DNA of 46,714 bases from Clostridia bacterium (GCA_017465145.1 JAFTWU010000006.1:1-46714), one strand, 5' to 3'; counted from the stretch's first letter, positions 8,219-18,528 are shown. Translations and numbers: made by a program. Notes: a model not told the origin generated them from the sequence alone.

Positions 8219-10000
8219 ATGAAAGGCTTTGACGCAAAGTTCATAGAAGAACTTAAAAACAAAAACGATTTAGTAGAAGTAGTTTCTAAATACGTGCACT
8301 TAGAACAACGTGGCGGAAACTATTGGGGAAGATGCCCTTTTCACCACGAAAAGACGGCTTCTTTTACCGTAAACGCCGTTGGGCAATTCTACTATTGTTT
8401 CGGTTGCCATAAAAGTGGCGACGTTATAAGTTTTATTATGGGCTTAGAGTCGTTAGATTTTAACGACGCCGTTAAACTTCTTGCCGAAAGGGCGCATATG
8501 ACCTTGCCCGAAGTTACTTACGACGACGAAAAGGTTAAAGAACAAAAAAAACACAAAGAACGTGTTTTTGAACTGTTAAAAGACACGGCAAGATTTTACG
8601 TTTCTAATTTAAGACAGCCACAGGCAAGCGCACATAGAGAATATATCTTAAAGCGCGGACTTTCAAACGAAACGGTGGTTAAGTTCGGCATAGGCGCGTC
8701 GTTAGATTATAACGGGCTTGTGGACTATCTTAAGGCAAAAGGCTATACCGAAAAGGAAATGACCGATTCCGGTGCTGTTGGCGTTAATAAAAACGGCAAG
8801 TGTTACGACTTTTTGGCGGGCAGACTTATTATCCCCGGCATTGACCAGTTTGGCAACGTTATATCTTTCTGCGGTAGAATTATTGATAACCGCAAAGACG
8901 TTGGTAAATACGTTAACACGCGCGAAACTCTTGTGTTTACTAAAGGTAAAAACCTTTTTAACATAAACAACCTTAAAAAATTGAAAAATGAAAAAGGGTT
9001 ATCAAGCATCATTATGGTAGAAGGTCATATGGACGTTATATCGTTGGTGCAAGCGGGCTTTGAAAACGTTGTTGCAAGTATGGGCACGGCGCTTACCAAA
9101 GACCAAGCAAGAATATTAAAGCGTTACGCCGAAAAAATTCTTATTTGTTACGACGGCGACTTCGCGGGGCAAAAGGCAACCGTTAAGGGCTTGGAAATTC
9201 TTAAAGAAGAAGGGCTAGACGTTAAAGTAGTTGCTTTGCCAGACGGTCTTGACCCAGACGACGTTATAAGAAAATACGGCAAAGACGGTTATCAAGGCTT
9301 TTTAGACGACGCTAAGCCTTTAATCGACTTTAAACTTGACATTATCAAAAGAACGTTTGACGTTAAAACGGTTGACGGCAAGCGCAAATATATATCTTCG
9401 GCAATTAAGGTAATACGCGAAAGCGATTCCCCAGCAGAACAAGAAGACCTTTTGAAAATCGTGCGTGACTATACGGGCACTACCTATGAATCTTTGCGCA
9501 GAGAACTTTACAGCGCAGATACGGGTGCAAAAGAAAATACTACGGTTACCACAGACTATATAGAAGGGGCGGGGGACAAGGTTGTTCGCGCGGCACGTTT
9601 CGTGCTTTACGCTTACCTATTCAAAAAGCCTTTTGCGGACGTTGAAGACGTTAACGGCGTGGAATTTACAAACCCCGTTCATATTGAAATTATGCACTAC
9701 GTTCGCGAAAAACTTGAAAGTAAACAATCGCCTAGGTTTAGCGACCTATTCGATATGTTTGAAAACAGCGACCACGCGGAACTTTCTTTAATTGCGGAAA
9801 TGGAAACGGATGAAAGCAAGAATTTCGACCAGCAATCTTATTATAACGACTGCATACGCACGTTAAAAATTGACGGTTGCAACCGAAAACTTGAAAAGAT
9901 GACCGCGCTATTTTCACAAGAAACCGACCTTACTAAGCGCAGAGAATACGCCAAAGTTATGGCACGTTTGCTTGCCGAAAAAAATGGTTACGTTAAGTAA
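8219..10000 (+). CDS. dnaG: DNA primase
   Basis: DnaG makes the RNA primers for lagging-strand synthesis. At 593 residues it is full length. The N-terminal CHC2 zinc finger has Cys39, His42, Cys60 and Cys63. The TOPRIM core has Glu268 in VEGHMD and the DGD motif (312-314). The C-terminal part, which in this family binds the DnaB helicase, is present but poorly conserved. AGAGAAAAG lies upstream of ATG 8219. It is 23 nt after dgt and 82 nt before sigA, the classic macromolecular-synthesis arrangement. Confidence 0.97.
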   Translation: MKGFDAKFIEELKNKNDLVEVVSKYVHLEQRGGNYWGRCPFHHEKTASFTVNAVGQFYYCFGCHKSGDVISFIMGLESLDFNDAVKLLAERAHMTLPEVTYDDEKVKEQKKHKERVFELLKDTARFYVSNLRQPQASAHREYILKRGLSNETVVKFGIGASLDYNGLVDYLKAKGYTEKEMTDSGAVGVNKNGKCYDFLAGRLIIPGIDQFGNVISFCGRIIDNRKDVGKYVNTRETLVFTKGKNLFNINNLKKLKNEKGLSSIIMVEGHMDVISLVQAGFENVVASMGTALTKDQARILKRYAEKILICYDGDFAGQKATVKGLEILKEEGLDVKVVALPDGLDPDDVIRKYGKDGYQGFLDDAKPLIDFKLDIIKRTFDVKTVDGKRKYISSAIKVIRESDSPAEQEDLLKIVRDYTGTTYESLRRELYSADTGAKENTTVTTDYIEGAGDKVVRAARFVLYAYLFKKPFADVEDVNGVEFTNPVHIEIMHYVREKLESKQSPRFSDLFDMFENSDHAELSLIAEMETDESKNFDQQSYYNDCIRTLKIDGCNRKLEKMTALFSQETDLTKRREYAKVMARLLAEKNGYVK

Positions 10001-10082
10001 TTCGTTATAATAAGAACCGAAACAAAGCAAAAAATTAAACACTAAAGTTACAATTGCGGTATCGCAGGAGGAAAGAATTTTT

Positions 10083-11222
10083 ATGGACAAAAAAGAATAT
10101 CAAACGATAGACGTTAGCCCCGCCCTTGCTAGTATGGAAAAGGAAGCGGACAGAGAGTTTGATAAAGAAGAAGGCTTAAGCATTGAACTTTTAACGGTTG
10201 CTACGGAAGTTATTGCCGACTATAAAAAGAGCGGTAGTATCACCACCGCCCAACTTTTAGACCGTTTAGATAAGATTCAAGTGTCGCCCGCAGAATTAGA
10301 CGAAATTTATAAACTTTTTGATGATTCTGGTATTCAAGTTGTTAACGAACTTGAACGCGACAAGGACCTTTACGACCAACTTCTTAAGGAAGTAGGCACG
10401 GACGACCCTGTTAAAATTTACCTTAAGGATATAGGTAAAGTTCCACTACTTCAACCGGAAGAAGAAATTGAACTTGCTAAAAAAATGATGGAAGGGGACG
10501 AAAACGCTAAAAGACTTTTATCAGAAGCTAACCTTCGTCTAGTAGTTTCTATTGCAAAAAGATATATGGGACGCGGTATGCAATTCCTTGACCTTATCCA
10601 AGAAGGTAACCTAGGTCTTATGAAAGCCGTTGAAAAGTTCGATTATCAAAAGGGCTTTAAGTTCTCTACCTACGCTACGTGGTGGATTCGTCAAGCGATT
10701 ACCCGTGCTATTGCAGACCAAGCAAGAACTATCCGTATCCCCGTGCATATGGTTGAAACTATCAACAAGTTAGTGCGCGTTTCAAGACGTTTACTTCAAG
10801 AACTTGGCCGTGAACCTAACCCCGAAGAAATTGCAAAGGAAATGGATATTACCGAAGAAAAGGTGCGCGAAATTCAAAAAATCGCACAAGACCCCGTTTC
10901 TTTGGAAACGCCTATCGGTGAAGAAGAAGACAGTCATCTTGCAGATTTTATTAAGGACGAAACTAGCACCGCACCCACGGATGCAGTTGCATTTACAATG
11001 CTTAAAGAACAACTTCTCGGCGTCCTTGATACTCTTCCCCCAAGAGAACAAAAGGTTCTTCGTTTGCGCTATGGTTTAGACGACGGCAGAGCGCGTACCC
11101 TAGAAGAAGTTGGTAAAGAATTTAACGTTACCCGTGAACGTATTAGACAAATTGAAGCAAAGGCGTTAAGAAAATTACGTCACCCCAGCCGTTCAAAAAG
11201 ACTTAAAGACTTTTTAGATTAA
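10083..11222 (+). CDS. rpoD: Primary sigma factor (RpoD/SigA)
   Basis: The housekeeping sigma factor directing RNA polymerase to TTGACA/TATAAT promoters, which are abundant in this window. At 379 residues it is close to Bacillus SigA. A region 1.1-like acidic head (1-105) is followed by [11 protein letters not shown] (region 1.2), region 2 with [20 protein letters not shown] (194-213) that reads and melts the -10 element, region 3, and a region 4.2 helix-turn-helix with [17 protein letters not shown]. The ribosome site AGGAGG is ideal. trmK starts 2 nt after the stop. Confidence 0.98.
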   Translation: MDKKEYQTIDVSPALASMEKEADREFDKEEGLSIELLTVATEVIADYKKSGSITTAQLLDRLDKIQVSPAELDEIYKLFDDSGIQVVNELERDKDLYDQLLKEVGTDDPVKIYLKDIGKVPLLQPEEEIELAKKMMEGDENAKRLLSEANLRLVVSIAKRYMGRGMQFLDLIQEGNLGLMKAVEKFDYQKGFKFSTYATWWIRQAITRAIADQARTIRIPVHMVETINKLVRVSRRLLQELGREPNPEEIAKEMDITEEKVREIQKIAQDPVSLETPIGEEEDSHLADFIKDETSTAPTDAVAFTMLKEQLLGVLDTLPPREQKVLRLRYGLDDGRARTLEEVGKEFNVTRERIRQIEAKALRKLRHPSRSKRLKDFLD

Positions 11223-11223
11223 T

Positions 11224-11874
11224 ATGGCAGGCGCGATAAATAGACTTAAAGAAATTTATTCGGTAATACCCGCGTGCAATATTTTTGCCGATATCGGTTG
11301 CGACCACGGTTATATTGCCAAGGCTATGCTAGACGGTAATAAGTGCGAAAAGGTGATTATTGCCGATATAAGTGCACCGTGCTTAAAAAAGGCAGAAGAC
11401 CTACTTGCCGATAAAATTAAAAGTGGCAAGGCGCAAAGTTTCATTGCGGACGGCTTTGACGGGCTACCCGCGGTTGACTGCGCGCTTATTGCCGGTATGG
11501 GTGGCGAAGAAATTTGCGCCATACTGATAAAGGCAAAATCTTTGCCCGAAAAGTTAGTTTTGCAACCTATGAAAAACCCCCGTAAAGTGCGCGAAACTGC
11601 GCTCTCGCTAGGGTATAGGTTTATAAAAGACTATACTTTTACTTGCAACAAAAAGTATTACGACGTTATGGTTTTAGAAAAGGGACAAGATAGTTTAACC
11701 GAAGAAGAGTTAGACTTTGGCAGAACTAACCTAACGGAAAAACCACAAGGTTTTAAGGCGTTTATAGATTATAAGGTAAACGAACTAAACGGCTATCTAC
11801 AAGCCCCAAATCTAAATGAAAATTCTATAGCGAAAATTAAAAAAGATATCGAAAGGTTAAATAAATATGTATAA
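11224..11874 (+). CDS. trmK: tRNA (adenine(22)-N1)-methyltransferase
   Basis: A 216-residue class I SAM methyltransferase of the TrmK/YqfN family, which forms m1A at position 22 in the D-loop of certain tRNAs. The SAM-binding motif FADIGCDHGYIA is at 21-32, an acidic loop with IIADIS follows, and the catalytic-face region has DCALIAGMGGEEI. The C-terminal third is helical and charged, as in TrmK. It follows sigA by one base and overlaps the next gene by 8 nt. This sigA-trmK-nif3 order is conserved in Bacillota and supports the assignment. Confidence 0.9.
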   Translation: MAGAINRLKEIYSVIPACNIFADIGCDHGYIAKAMLDGNKCEKVIIADISAPCLKKAEDLLADKIKSGKAQSFIADGFDGLPAVDCALIAGMGGEEICAILIKAKSLPEKLVLQPMKNPRKVRETALSLGYRFIKDYTFTCNKKYYDVMVLEKGQDSLTEEELDFGRTNLTEKPQGFKAFIDYKVNELNGYLQAPNLNENSIAKIKKDIERLNKYV

Positions 11875-12658
11875 TACCCAAAGTTTTATGCAAATTTTAG
11901 ATAAACACGCGCCATTATCGTTAAGCCAAAAAATGATTGAAAAGGGCAGTTACGATAACAGCGGTTTATTAATCAATAACGGTAAGCCCGTATCTAAAGT
12001 GCTTTTTACGTTAGATTTATCACTTCAAGCGTTAAAAGTGGCAAAGCGTTACGGTTGCGACACTATCGTTACTCACCACCCCGCAATTTATTCGCCCATA
12101 TCTTCTATAGATGCAGAAAACGGCGATACGGCGGTAATTTACGGCGCGATTAATAGTGGTTATAGCGTTATTTCAATGCACTTAAATTTAGACGTTGCTA
12201 AAGGCGGTATTGACGATTGTTTATGCAAGGCGCTTGGCGGTGTTAGTTATAAAATTTTAGAGTATACCGATGAACTTCACGGCTATGGCAGAGAGTTTAA
12301 TTTAGGCGGTATAACCTTGCAAAAGTTTACCGCTAACGTTAAAAAGACTTTCGGCACGCGCAAAGTTATCGTATACGGTGGTAAAAATACCGTGCTAAAT
12401 AAGGGCGCGTCTTTTTGTGGCGGTGGTTCTTCACACGCCTTAAAAATGGTAGAAAATAGCAAAACCGACGCCGACGTTATCGTGACGTCAGATATGCCAC
12501 ACCACGTTATAAAAGCGCTTGTGGAAAGGGGAAAGTGCATAGTTCTTTTGCCACATTACACGGCGGAAAATTACGGATTTAAAAAATATTTTGAAAAAAT
12601 TAAAAGGGAAGCGAAAGGGGTAGAGTGTTTCTATTTTGAAGACCGCCGTTTCGTGTAG
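11867..12658 (+). CDS. Nif3-like dinuclear metal-centre protein
   Basis: A 263-residue member of the Nif3/YqfO (DUF34) family. The family forms hexamers with a two-metal site, and its biochemical role is still debated despite the 'GTP cyclohydrolase type 2 homologue' label. Metal ligands are recognisable: THHP (69-72), HLNLDVAKGGIDD (105-117) and HYTAE (230-234). It is translationally coupled to trmK. Its length corresponds to the short form without the inserted PII-like domain of Bacillus YqfO. Confidence 0.9.
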   Translation: MYNTQSFMQILDKHAPLSLSQKMIEKGSYDNSGLLINNGKPVSKVLFTLDLSLQALKVAKRYGCDTIVTHHPAIYSPISSIDAENGDTAVIYGAINSGYSVISMHLNLDVAKGGIDDCLCKALGGVSYKILEYTDELHGYGREFNLGGITLQKFTANVKKTFGTRKVIVYGGKNTVLNKGASFCGGGSSHALKMVENSKTDADVIVTSDMPHHVIKALVERGKCIVLLPHYTAENYGFKKYFEKIKREAKGVECFYFEDRRFV

Positions 12659-12700
12659 TTTTATAAAATAAAAAGGTAAAAACAGTAAGGAGATTATTGT

Positions 12701-13402
12701 ATGATAGAAAATTTATTAGCGTATCAAGTTGCCGATGCGCGCCTTCGCAAAATTGAAATGGAACTTTCTGGTAGCGAAGAAAGAAAAAAGGCTGTTTCAG
12801 CAAAAAAATATATTGAAACCGCACCCGAAAACGTTAACAAACTAGACGATAAGGCAGCGGATTTAGAGGCCGAACTTAATTTAGCCGTTAGCGAAACCGC
12901 TAAAATTAAAGAGCAACAAGCCGAACTTGAAAAGGCGTTAAAAACGGTTGAAGAACCAAGCGATGCGACCTATCTTATTGAACAAATTGACGAACTTATG
13001 GCTAATCTTAAAGTGCTAGACGGTAAAATTTCCAAAATTACCGCGGAAATTCAAACTATTTTAGGCGAATTTTCATCTATCAAAAAGATGACTAAAGCGG
13101 CACAGGCTCAATACGCTGAATTCGGTAAAAAGTATAACGACTTAAAGGCGTCTAAACAAGGGGAAAGGGAAGTGATTGAAAAGGAACTTGAAGGGCTAAA
13201 GAAAAACGTGGACCCCGCCCTTATGGAAAGATATCTTAAAAAGCGCGCTAACAAAATTTACCCTATTTTATACGAAGTTACGGGCAATATTTGTGGTTCT
13301 TGCAATATGGAACTTTCTATGGCAGAACTCAGCAAATTGAAAAACGGCGAAGTGATAGATTGCGAAATGTGTGGCAAAATGCTTTATATTTCAAAAAAGT
13401 AA
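12701..13402 (+). CDS. Coiled-coil zinc-ribbon protein (DUF164 type)
   Basis: A 233-residue protein with a long charged, heptad-like helical hairpin (about 25-180) and a C-terminal four-Cys zinc ribbon, Cys198/201 and Cys221/224. This matches the C4-type zinc-ribbon family often placed next to nif3 in bacteria. The family is thought to bind nucleic acid, but the function is not established. It has its own AAGGAG ribosome site 42 nt after the Nif3 gene and is followed by a strong terminator, so it probably closes the dgt-to-nif3 transcription unit. Confidence 0.85.
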   Translation: MIENLLAYQVADARLRKIEMELSGSEERKKAVSAKKYIETAPENVNKLDDKAADLEAELNLAVSETAKIKEQQAELEKALKTVEEPSDATYLIEQIDELMANLKVLDGKISKITAEIQTILGEFSSIKKMTKAAQAQYAEFGKKYNDLKASKQGEREVIEKELEGLKKNVDPALMERYLKKRANKIYPILYEVTGNICGSCNMELSMAELSKLKNGEVIDCEMCGKMLYISKK

Positions 13403-13461
13403 TCTAACGAAAATTATAAAAAATTTAATTTAGTATAAATTAAAAACTCGTTAAAAAATTG

Positions 13462-13490
13462 AAAACGCACCATTTTTGGTGCGTTTTTCT
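13462..13490 (+). terminator. Terminator after zinc-ribbon gene
   Basis: AAAACGCACCA (13462-13472), TTTT loop, TGGTGCGTTTT (13477-13487), then a T-rich tail. Confidence 0.92.
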
Positions 13491-13581
13491 TTCTTTTTTG
13501 TGCTAATTTTTACAAAAAATCACTTCGCGCGTGTAAATATTATTTACTTTTAAAATATTTAAAATAATTTCGTGCAAGCCA

Positions 13582-13610
13582 TTGTAAAAAGGCGGTAAAT
13601 TTGGTATAAT
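13582..13610 (+). promoter_or_regulatory. Promoter of ftsK/spoIIIE
   Basis: TTGTAA (13582-13587), 17-bp spacer, TATAAT (13605-13610) with an extended -10 TGG just before it. Transcription start is near 13617. Confidence 0.75.
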
Positions 13611-13638
13611 TATTTCGACTATATTTAAGGTGCGTATA

Positions 13639-16600
13639 ATGGGCGGATTAGGTAGAAACGTAAAAAAAGAAAAAAAGGAAAACAAGGAAAAAAGTCAAAT
13701 TTTCACCGCGGAAACTTTAGGGGTTGTAATTTGTCTTTTTGCAACGCTTTGCTTGGTGTGTTTAATCACAGGCAACGCGTTATTTGCCGATATCGGCAGG
13801 GCCGTGCAAGTATTCTTGCTTGGCGTTTTCGGCGTGTTTGCATATGCCGTTTTACTTTATCTTTTAGTGCTTGGCGTTTGTCTTATCACGGGCAAAAAGA
13901 CGGGGACTAACTTAAAACAAAAAATTATTATCACGTTATTTTTCTTATCTATCACTTTACTTGGTCAAGCCATCACTATGCGCGATTATAGCGCGTTATC
14001 TTACGGCGAATATTTATCCACTTGCTATACGATAGCAGAAGGCGGTATTAAAACTTCTTCAATGGGCGGTATAATCGTCGGTTTAGTTTCATACGGCGTT
14101 ACCGCGCTTGTTAAAAACGTTGGCGCTTACGTTATATTTGCTATCACAACCCTTGTTGCCGGCGCGTTTATCGTGCTTGAATGCGTTAAAGTGTTCGGCA
14201 AAAAGGAATTCGGCAAGAAAAAGGCCGTTCAAGTTGAAGGGGAACGCGATTATCCCGTTGCAGATTTAGATTTTAACGGTGGAAACGTTGGCAATATTTC
14301 TACGCCTGAAACCATTTCACAAAATCAAGAAGGAATTTCTAGTTCTATCCCCAACGCTACCCAAGGTATACAATACGCTACGGGCGGTAATATGCAAGCG
14401 CAAACGGCAACCGCAAACAACAATTTTAACGAAAATAGCGCGCAAGATAGTTATCAAGGTCCTATTTACAGTCAAATGCAAGGGGATACCTTTAGTGCTA
14501 GAAACGGTTTAGGCGGTATGGCTAACGGCACGCAAAAGGGCGGAGTTCAAAATAACGGCGCAAACCTAAACTTTGAAAATGGCGAAAGTGCTGAAAATTT
14601 AACGGAAAATTATTCTACCACTTCTTCTTATACCGACACTCAAGGTTGGTCGTTGCAAGAAAAGATTGATTATATCTTAAAGCCGATGACGTATGATGAA
14701 ATGAATAAATATCCCACGTCTTCTACAAGGGTTTCTAACTACGTTAACCCGCGCGATGCAAGAGCAAACGCGCAAAACGAAGAAAGTACCCCGTCAGTTC
14801 CACCACTTTACGAACATAATCAAGTGGAAGATGCGCCCACAACTAGTGGCACGGGCTATCAACCTTCAACCCGTTCTGGCTTAGATTATTTTGATTTAGA
14901 CGGCGCTATTCAACAACCCGAAGAACCTGTTATTGAAGACGCTGCAACCCACGCAGAACAATTTGCAAATAAATATGCTTTAAGCGAAGACTTTGGCGAT
15001 AACGAATATTTTACTACCGATGAGAGTACGGAAATCGGCGCTGATACCGACGAACCGCAAGAAGTAAGTTTCCGCCCCGTTGAAAGCACGGGCTTTGGCG
15101 GTAGAGTTGGTTTTGGTAGTGCAACGCCTATTGCGGAAAGTTCTAACGTGGAAGACATATCTAACGACACCTTTAACGATAACGGCGCAAGCGATATAAC
15201 TTCAACGCGTGATATTAGCTCAACGCGTGACGTTAATTCGCCCCGTGATATAACTACGCCCCGCACGGAATTTACTTCAAGGCGTGGCGACATACTCTCT
15301 AATTTAAACGATACCGATAACGGTAAAAGTGAAACTGAAAGCAAACCTAGCGTGTTTGACGATAGCGCGGACAGTCTTTTCAAAAAGGATACTAACGGCA
15401 CGGATTTCTTATCTTCAAGGCGCCGTACCGATTTTACTAGTAGGGTAGAAGCGGACAATAATTCATCAAGCGCAAGCAATTTAACCCCCGCACCCGAACC
15501 AATAAAGGAAGAAAAACCCAAGCCTATAATCAAAAAGCCTTACGTACGCCCACCGCTAGATTTACTTGAAACTTACGTTGCGCCTGCAGACGCACCTAGC
15601 GAAGACCACGAAGGCAGACAACAGGCAATTAAAGACAAATTAGAAGAATTCCATATAAGCGTTGAACCACAATCTTTCGTTCACGGACCTTCAGTTACTA
15701 GATACGAAGTTAAAATGCCCGCGGGTATTTCCGTTAAAAAGATTTTGGGTTACGACGACGACCTTAAGGCAACCTTAAAGAGTAGGCACGGCATAAGAAT
15801 AGAAGCGCCTATACCTGGTAAAGACCTTGTTGGTATAGAAGTTCCCAACAAATATAAAACTACCGTTGGCTTGCGCGAAATTATGCAACAAGCGGCGTCT
15901 ATGCCCGCTAAACCCGGCTCTTTAATCTTTGCACTTGGTAAAGATATCGTTGGCAACTGCATTACTCATAACCTTGCAAAAGGTCCACACTATCTAGTTG
16001 CAGGTGCAACCGGTTCTGGTAAGAGCGTATGCTTAAACGTTATGATAATTTCACTTATTATGCGCTATAGCCCAGAGGAATTAAGATTTATTCTTGTAGA
16101 CCCCAAGAGCGTTGGCTTTGGTATTTACAAGCACATACCCCACCTTTTAATTGATGAAATTATTACCGAAGCACCTAGAACGCTTGCGGCACTTCAATGG
16201 TTATATACCGAAATGGAACGCCGTTACAAGTTGTTTGAAGAAAGCGAAGGCTTAATTTCCGACTTAGACGCGTATAACGCGCGCGTTGCAAAGGACGGCG
16301 AAAAACTACCCCGTATCGTTGTTGTGGTAGACGAACTTGCCGACCTTATGGAAAATTACAAGAAGGATATGGAACAACGTATTCAAGCGCTTGTTCAAAA
16401 GTCGCGTGCGGCAGGTATCCACCTTGTTCTAGCAACTCAACGCCCGTCAGTTAACATTATTACGGGTACTATTAAAGCAAACTTACCTACGCGTATCGCA
16501 CTTAAGGTTATGAACTTTACCGACTCTCAAACTATTTTAAGTGAAGCGGGTGCGGAAAAACTTTTAGGTAACGGCGATATGCTATTCCGCGATTCAGGTA

Positions 16601-17034
16601 TGCCGGAAAGCGAAAGATATCAAGGCGCTTGGCTATCTGATGCGGAAATCGTTAACGTTGTTTCCTTTATTAAAGAAAACAACCCCTCTTATTATAGCGA
16701 TGAATTAACGTCTTTCCTTGACCGTAGCGTTAAACCCGCGCAAGACGACCGTTCTACCGACGCTTTGGGTAACGGTGGCTCTTCAGGTGGCGAAGAAGGT
16801 GGTCAAGACGACCTATTCTTAAGGGCGTTATGGCTTGGCGTTACGTCAAAAAGCATTTCAATTTCTCAACTTATCCGCCGTTTCCAAATCGGTTACGGTA
16901 AGGCGGGTGGCTTAGTTGACAAAATGGAAAGAATGGGTTTCGTTTCTCCAAGTGAAGGCAGTAAACCTAGAAAGGTTTTAATTAGCAGGGAAGAATACGA
17001 AGAAAAATTCGGCGGTCCACCTGCAAATATGTAA
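13639..17034 (+). CDS. ftsK: FtsK/SpoIIIE DNA translocase
   Basis: A 1131-residue membrane-anchored motor that pumps chromosome ends through the closing septum. About five hydrophobic segments lie between residues 26 and 184. A long low-complexity Gln/Asn/Ser/Thr-rich linker (about 200-640) includes short TRDI/TRDV-type repeats. The motor has Walker A GATGSGKS (789-796) and Walker B IVVVVDELADLM (about 894-905). A winged-helix gamma domain (last 70 residues) reads chromosome polarity. The start ATG 13639 has AAGGTG seven bases upstream; GTG 13630 is possible but poorly placed. Whether it acts in vegetative division, sporulation or both cannot be told here. Confidence 0.95.
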   Translation: MGGLGRNVKKEKKENKEKSQIFTAETLGVVICLFATLCLVCLITGNALFADIGRAVQVFLLGVFGVFAYAVLLYLLVLGVCLITGKKTGTNLKQKIIITLFFLSITLLGQAITMRDYSALSYGEYLSTCYTIAEGGIKTSSMGGIIVGLVSYGVTALVKNVGAYVIFAITTLVAGAFIVLECVKVFGKKEFGKKKAVQVEGERDYPVADLDFNGGNVGNISTPETISQNQEGISSSIPNATQGIQYATGGNMQAQTATANNNFNENSAQDSYQGPIYSQMQGDTFSARNGLGGMANGTQKGGVQNNGANLNFENGESAENLTENYSTTSSYTDTQGWSLQEKIDYILKPMTYDEMNKYPTSSTRVSNYVNPRDARANAQNEESTPSVPPLYEHNQVEDAPTTSGTGYQPSTRSGLDYFDLDGAIQQPEEPVIEDAATHAEQFANKYALSEDFGDNEYFTTDESTEIGADTDEPQEVSFRPVESTGFGGRVGFGSATPIAESSNVEDISNDTFNDNGASDITSTRDISSTRDVNSPRDITTPRTEFTSRRGDILSNLNDTDNGKSETESKPSVFDDSADSLFKKDTNGTDFLSSRRRTDFTSRVEADNNSSSASNLTPAPEPIKEEKPKPIIKKPYVRPPLDLLETYVAPADAPSEDHEGRQQAIKDKLEEFHISVEPQSFVHGPSVTRYEVKMPAGISVKKILGYDDDLKATLKSRHGIRIEAPIPGKDLVGIEVPNKYKTTVGLREIMQQAASMPAKPGSLIFALGKDIVGNCITHNLAKGPHYLVAGATGSGKSVCLNVMIISLIMRYSPEELRFILVDPKSVGFGIYKHIPHLLIDEIITEAPRTLAALQWLYTEMERRYKLFEESEGLISDLDAYNARVAKDGEKLPRIVVVVDELADLMENYKKDMEQRIQALVQKSRAAGIHLVLATQRPSVNIITGTIKANLPTRIALKVMNFTDSQTILSEAGAEKLLGNGDMLFRDSGMPESERYQGAWLSDAEIVNVVSFIKENNPSYYSDELTSFLDRSVKPAQDDRSTDALGNGGSSGGEEGGQDDLFLRALWLGVTSKSISISQLIRRFQIGYGKAGGLVDKMERMGFVSPSEGSKPRKVLISREEYEEKFGGPPANM

Positions 17035-17107
17035 AGGGCGTTTATATAACGCTAAATGGCAAAGATTTTTATTAATATGACAAAGGTTGTCGCAGTTTAA
17101 CGTTAAA

Positions 17108-17191
17108 ATGAACTTGAAGTTAACGGCATCGCTTTGCGCATATTATTACGGCAAGCAAAAGAGGGAACTAACACGGCAAGAAAAACGGTAA
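17108..17191 (+). CDS. Possible 27-codon ORF before rimO
   Basis: ATG 17108 to TAA 17191 encodes a 27-residue basic peptide ending KRELTRQEKR. It lies in the 162-nt gap between ftsK and rimO and stops 5 nt before the rimO ATG, a layout that could allow coupled translation. No ribosome site is visible and no family is recognised, so it may be chance. A 14-codon ORF at 17056-17100 precedes it. Confidence 0.2.
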   Translation: MNLKLTASLCAYYYGKQKRELTRQEKR

Positions 17192-17196
17192 GCAAT

Positions 17197-18528
17197 ATGG
17201 TGCAAAATAAAAGTATAGGCGTTATCTCTTTAGGATGCGATAAAAACCGCGTAGATACCGAAAAGATGATTGCGCGCTTAAAAACTAAACATACCATTAC
17301 ACCCGATATAGAAAAGGCGGAAATTATAATAGTAAACACTTGCGCTTTTTTAGAAAGTTCTAGGAAAGAAGCGATAGAAGAAATACTTTCCGCATATTCT
17401 TATAAAAAGGGTGGCGAAGGGAAGGGCGTTGCCGAAAAACTTATCGTTACAGGTTGCTTACCCCAAAGATTTATTAGTGAAATTTTTAACGAATTTACCG
17501 AAGTGGACGCCTTTTTAGGTATATCGGACTACGATAAAATTAACGAAATTATAGACGCGCTTTACGATAGCGATAAAAGGTTAAACGCGGTTGGCAATCC
17601 TTCTAACGAAAGGCTTTTAGATAGAACGCTAACTACAAACGGCTACGCTTATCTTAAGATTGCAGACGGTTGTTCTAACCATTGCACGTACTGTTTAATT
17701 CCGTCTATACGCGGTAAATATCGTTCAGTTCCTAGTGAAATGCTACTTAAGGAAACCAAAGCGCTTGGCGAAGTTAACGAACTTATTCTAGTTGCTCAAG
17801 ATACCACCGCTTACGGCGTTGACCTAAATAACGGTGAAAATTTAGTTTCGCTTATTCGCACCTTGTCCGCACTTGATAACGTAAAAAGCATAAGACTTCT
17901 TTATTGCTATCCCGAAAATATTACCGAAGAATTAATTGACGAACTAGCCACTAACCCTAAACTTATAAAATATATCGATATCCCAATGCAACACGCGGAT
18001 GATAAAATTCTTAAACTTATGAACCGCAAAGGCACTTTCGATAAATATCTTTCTCTTGTTGAAAGATTAAAAGAAAGGGTTAAAGGCATTGCAATTCGCT
18101 CTACTTTTATAACGGGTTTTCCCCAAGAAGATGAAAAAGCGTTTAATAACCTTGTTAATTTTTTAGAAAGGGCAAAACTTTTCAACGCGGGGTTCTTTAA
18201 GTATAGTAGAGAAGAGGGCACGGCGGCGGCGCGCTTAAGTGGTCAAATAGATGGTAAAACAAAGACGGCAAGGCTTAAAAAACTATATGCCGTTCAAAAA
18301 AAGATAGTAAAACAAAACTACAAAGATTTAGTTGGCAAAACCTTTAACGTCGTTTGCGAAGGTTTTGATAACGACCAACTAGTTTATTACGGCAGAGCAT
18401 ATTTTAACGCCCCTGATATTGACGGAACGGTTTACTTTTTCAGCGCAGACGAAACGGTTTGCGGAGCGACCTATCCCGTTAAAATTATTAAAGCCACAGG
18501 ATACGATTTATACGGAGAAAGACAATGA
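17197..18528 (+). CDS. rimO: Ribosomal protein S12 methylthiotransferase RimO
   Basis: A radical-SAM enzyme adding a methylthio group to an Asp of ribosomal protein S12. N-terminal UPF0004 cysteines are Cys14, Cys49 and Cys87. The radical-SAM triad is Cys159/163/166 in DGCSNHCTYC, and a C-terminal TRAM domain ends the protein. The open frame extends upstream to a TTG at 17134, but the family N-terminus (xxGVISLGCDKN) places the start at ATG 17197, giving 443 residues, the usual size. It overlaps pgsA by ATGA, so the two are translationally coupled. Confidence 0.94.
   Translation: MVQNKSIGVISLGCDKNRVDTEKMIARLKTKHTITPDIEKAEIIIVNTCAFLESSRKEAIEEILSAYSYKKGGEGKGVAEKLIVTGCLPQRFISEIFNEFTEVDAFLGISDYDKINEIIDALYDSDKRLNAVGNPSNERLLDRTLTTNGYAYLKIADGCSNHCTYCLIPSIRGKYRSVPSEMLLKETKALGEVNELILVAQDTTAYGVDLNNGENLVSLIRTLSALDNVKSIRLLYCYPENITEELIDELATNPKLIKYIDIPMQHADDKILKLMNRKGTFDKYLSLVERLKERVKGIAIRSTFITGFPQEDEKAFNNLVNFLERAKLFNAGFFKYSREEGTAAARLSGQIDGKTKTARLKKLYAVQKKIVKQNYKDLVGKTFNVVCEGFDNDQLVYYGRAYFNAPDIDGTVYFFSADETVCGATYPVKIIKATGYDLYGERQ

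Noticed and set aside
17134-17196. Upstream extension of rimO from a TTG
   Set aside because: The added 21 residues are not part of the family; ATG 17197 gives the normal length and N-terminus.
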